A stretch of DNA of 23,912 nucleotides from a virus. Under the pieces are notes generated by a model. That model worked only from the letters and a program-made list of their open reading frames with translations. It did no database searches and was not told where the DNA came from. Shown in pieces: positions 21,475 to 23,912 of the stretch. A program made the translations under genes and the position numbers. Position 1 is the stretch's first letter; each line of letters opens with the position of its first letter. Location: positions 1-23,912 of IMG/VR virus record IMGVR_UViG_3300021370_000010. One strand, given 5' to 3'.

Positions 21475-21991
21475 CTGTGCTCTCTTCTTTGTCTTCTAAC
21501 TGCAGCGGCTCATCCTGTGGCCCGTCGTGCTCAATCAGTAACGATGACAAGAAGCTCTCAGCTTTGCCCACAGTGACCTCTACGCTGGCCGCTGGCTTCG
21601 ATCTAGTGAAGTCTAAGACCAGCCGTGCAGCCGTCAGCTTGTCGCGGTTCTGGGAAGGCTCTCGCATGATGGCTACTGCAGCGCGGAGGGCTTCCTTGCT
21701 GTACTCATCGTTTATGTCAAATTGATCACTCATGATCTCGACCACCTTGTCTGCTTCTGCTCTGGCCTTTTCTCTGATTGGTACAAGCTGTGCTGCTGTA
21801 TAACCATCGACTACACCGACTGGCCTGCCTGCGTTCTTTCTGGGCTTGTTTGACCATTGCTTTCTTAGAGCGCGGCCTTCTGGCGTCTTCATTAGATTAG
21901 TGAAATAGTTATTCTGCTTTGGTGTGCTCTTTTGCGGATACTTTAGTTCTTCTTTTGCTGCCCGTTTTCGGGGCTTCTTTGGTGCGCCCAT
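21422..21991 (-). CDS. Terminase small subunit (probable)
   Basis: A 189-residue protein immediately upstream of, and overlapping, the large terminase gene. The basic N-terminus (about 1-55, Lys/Arg-rich, GRPVGVVDGYTAAQL) suits DNA binding, the helical middle (about 65-130, EADKVVEIMSDQ, YSKEALRAAVAIM, NRDKLTAARLVLDF) suits ring assembly, and the C-terminus is acidic. AGGAG sits 7 nt before ATG 21991, inside the preceding ORF. Identification relies on position and general layout; sequence in this family is poorly conserved. Confidence 0.75.
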   Translation of the reverse strand: MGAPKKPRKRAAKEELKYPQKSTPKQNNYFTNLMKTPEGRALRKQWSNKPRKNAGRPVGVVDGYTAAQLVPIREKARAEADKVVEIMSDQFDINDEYSKEALRAAVAIMREPSQNRDKLTAARLVLDFTRSKPAASVEVTVGKAESFLSSLLIEHDGPQDEPLQLEDKEESTDDSIRPQIGSSEETPSK

Positions 21992-22172
21992 TGGCTAGCT
22001 CCTGCTTAACAATTCTCAGTGATTGCTGTGCCGCACCGCAAAGCTGGTCAGGTGGCAACGCGGCTTCCATCTCTTTGTAGATCGACAATTTGTCGGGGCC
22101 TGACAGGGACGCTCCGCGCAGCCACTCAAGCTGCTTAAGTATGTCAACGAAATCAAGTGCTGTGATACGCAT
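21909..22172 (-). CDS. Hypothetical protein upstream of terminase
   Basis: An 87-residue protein with AAGGAGAGCAC upstream of its ATG and an 83-nt out-of-frame overlap with the small terminase gene. The helical body (VDILKQLEWLRGASLSG, KLSIYKEMEAALPPDQL, QSLRIVKQELA) is followed by a basic tail (KTGSKRRTKVSAKEHTK), which is the part encoded in the overlap. No family is recognised. The clear ribosome binding site and helical character argue that it is real. Confidence 0.65.
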   Translation of the reverse strand: MRITALDFVDILKQLEWLRGASLSGPDKLSIYKEMEAALPPDQLCGAAQQSLRIVKQELANGRTKEAPKTGSKRRTKVSAKEHTKAE

Positions 22173-22202
22173 TGTAAGGTGCTCTCCTTATTAGGTTATT
22201 AG

Positions 22203-23912
22203 TTACGCGGCGAACTGCTGTTGCTGTGACAGAGCACCGGCTTGGGGTGACAACGCGCCCGCAGGCATCTGTTGTCTCATTTGTTCTTCCTCTTCTTCCT
22301 CGGCGCGACCGTTGAGCATCATGGCGAGAACGACGGCCAGAGATACGGCAAAAGGGTGACTGAAGAATTGAATGCGCGGGTTTTGGGCGTTGCGAAACTG
22401 CTCTTGCAAAACCTTGGTCGTAAGCGGCATCACCTTCTTTGCAAGCTTTGGGTTTGCAAGGTACACCCACACAGGGTCAACAGCGATTTCTTTAAGGCTT
22501 CGGATGTAAGTGCGGTGGTTATCAAGCTTCTTTTCGTGGTCTTTAAATGCTTGCTGCATAAAGTTATCTTCTGACCCTAGCAGTTCCGCATGAGCCTTTT
22601 TCTCTTGTTCAAAGTATTCTATTGCGGAGGCAAGAGTGCGTATTTCTCTCTTTTCTTTCGGGTTGTTTTCTAAATAAACTTCAACCTTGTCTTGTAGATT
22701 TATAAGCTCTTTGACGATAGCACTTTTGTTCTTTGCGCCCTCTGTTTCCAAATAGGGCATCAAAGCACTCTCAAAGCTACGGCTATTGTAAAGAGGACGT
22801 TGCCCAGTCAGATCATTGTAACCTTTGGCATCAATCTCATTTGTAAAACCAAAGCCAGAGGGCCCTGTGGCAATGCCGTGGCCGATCTCATGTAATAGAG
22901 TAGTCAGGCCCAGCAAATCAGTAACCCGACCAAGCTTAGGGGCGTAGGCGTTTGGATTTAAAGCCCAGACAGTGCCTTCTTGATTAGATTGCCCCCTCGT
23001 AAATGCCCCCCGCACCATTTCGTTATTAGATTTACCAAAGTCAGAAATCATTGCTTTTTGGTCATCAAACATTTTAACGGTGATATTTAGAGCCTTCGCA
23101 AGCGCAAGCGCCGTGTCGATGTCTTGGATGCCGTTCTCGTACTTAGTGCCCTTCTTACCGATCTCAAAGACAGGGCGCACGACGGGTAACTGCGCCTTCA
23201 CCTGATCGGGCGTGGCAGGCTGGGAGCCGAACATCTTGTTGACGAGCGACTTCATGTTGAAGGGGGATTGCTGTTGTGGCGGCTGGGCAGGAGGGGTCGC
23301 TAGGACTCCAGTATTCCCTTGCTGGGCGAGGTCTTGGTCGAAGGATTGTCCTGCATCGGGACCGGTTGGCCCTCGTCCTCCGCGTCCATCTCCGCTAAGA
23401 GATCCCAGTCCACTTCCGCTAGTGCCTGCTTTGCGTAAGTTGACAATCTTGCGGGCTTGCTGGCGCAGAACACGCTCGACATACGGCATGATGTGTCGGT
23501 TGATTAGGCTTTCGCTAATGCCGTCTGACTTAAGCCTGCTTACGACATCCATAGCAGCAAGGGCGGCTTCGGTGCCAAGGTTGTCCCCCAGTTGATCAAA
23601 GGCAGTCTCTAGTCTCCCGCGCTCGGCAGAGGTTAGGCTGGTGTTTGCAGCGAGGCCTTGGCGCAGTCTCTCTAGCAGGGCCCGATTGCTGTCTATCCCT
23701 GACTGCTCGGCTGGACTGCGGCCCTGTGGCTGCTGTTGGGCGGTGCCTGCTGATGACTGGGATGCAGAGGGTCCGAAGCCTGCGAGGCGGCGTTGGTTGC
23801 GGGCGTCGTTGCCATCGGGTTCAGCGATGCGTAATCCATCGATGGTGGCATCCGAAGACAGCACACTGTTTAGAATACTGATCCAATCGGTGAGGCCTGT
23901 GATCTGGTTGTT
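22203..23912 (-). CDS. Large presumed virion protein with metalloprotease motif, C-terminal part (partial)
   Basis: The frame is open to the window edge, so the true start is outside and GTG 23864 is only an internal codon. The visible 569 residues are low-complexity (Gly, Gln, Pro) for the first 200 or so, then contain a compact domain with LLHEIGHGIATG at 22878-22892 (HExxH zinc-protease signature). A charged helical stretch, a hydrophobic segment PFAVSLAVVLAMML near the end, an acidic run and a Gln-rich tail follow. The size, composition and position ahead of the packaging genes suggest an ejected internal virion protein or other large polyvalent phage protein; a third zinc ligand cannot be assigned with certainty. 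Confidence 0.7.
   Translation of the reverse strand, partial: NNQITGLTDWISILNSVLSSDATIDGLRIAEPDGNDARNQRRLAGFGPSASQSSAGTAQQQPQGRSPAEQSGIDSNRALLERLRQGLAANTSLTSAERGRLETAFDQLGDNLGTEAALAAMDVVSRLKSDGISESLINRHIMPYVERVLRQQARKIVNLRKAGTSGSGLGSLSGDGRGGRGPTGPDAGQSFDQDLAQQGNTGVLATPPAQPPQQQSPFNMKSLVNKMFGSQPATPDQVKAQLPVVRPVFEIGKKGTKYENGIQDIDTALALAKALNITVKMFDDQKAMISDFGKSNNEMVRGAFTRGQSNQEGTVWALNPNAYAPKLGRVTDLLGLTTLLHEIGHGIATGPSGFGFTNEIDAKGYNDLTGQRPLYNSRSFESALMPYLETEGAKNKSAIVKELINLQDKVEVYLENNPKEKREIRTLASAIEYFEQEKKAHAELLGSEDNFMQQAFKDHEKKLDNHRTYIRSLKEIAVDPVWVYLANPKLAKKVMPLTTKVLQEQFRNAQNPRIQFFSHPFAVSLAVVLAMMLNGRAEEEEEEQMRQQMPAGALSPQAGALSQQQQFAA

Noticed and set aside
1-23912. CRISPR array or anti-phage defence island
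   Set aside because: No regularly spaced repeats and no defence gene families were seen; all genes fit a phage backbone.

Overview
The window is a stretch of a temperate, tailed (podovirus-like) phage genome. Every recognisable gene lies on the minus strand, so transcription runs from high to low coordinates. A marine alphaproteobacterial (roseobacter-like) host is the best guess. This rests on the mix of a T7-type replication module, a class II (B12-dependent) ribonucleotide reductase, a GTA-type three-TM holin and moderate base composition; it is inference, not proof.

Layout in the direction of transcription. (1) 23912-22203: C-terminal part of a large presumed virion protein with an HExxH metalloprotease motif. 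(2) 22172-15340: packaging and head genes (small ORF, terminase small and large subunits, P22/SU10-type portal, small acidic protein, scaffold, SU10-type major capsid protein). The capsid gene is interrupted by a 266-nt td-like group I intron, and a large hairpin follows it. (3) 15210-12091: connector/adaptor protein, several small membrane proteins, holin, muramidase endolysin and a small exported protein, closed by a clean intrinsic terminator. (4) 12090-11745: the only gene-free stretch over 300 bases, with short tandem repeats and a tRNA-like arm that together look like an attP region, plus one copy of a 24-bp repeat. (5) 11744-7969: tyrosine integrase and a single-subunit T7-type RNA polymerase whose frame is broken. 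(6) 7901-1: T7-like replication genes (SSB, endonuclease I, a small regulator-like protein, primase-helicase, DNA polymerase, exonuclease), then small ORFs and the 5' part of the ribonucleotide reductase gene.

The early half is clearly T7-like in content and order (RNAP, gp2.5, gp3, gp4, gp5, gp6, nrd), whereas the head genes are not T7-like: the portal and capsid look like the P22/SU10 families. The genome therefore appears to be a mosaic in which a T7-like transcription/replication engine plus integrase drives an unrelated virion module.

The strongest unusual feature is the intron in the capsid gene. Both splice sites can be placed to the base from P1 and P10 pairing, and the joined exons restore the expected capsid N-terminus. 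Others are the two-ORF RNA polymerase with an 8-bp tandem repeat at the break, the 24-bp repeat flanking the integrase-RNAP block, paired GC-rich hairpins around a small early gene, and matching peptides at both ends of the scaffold.
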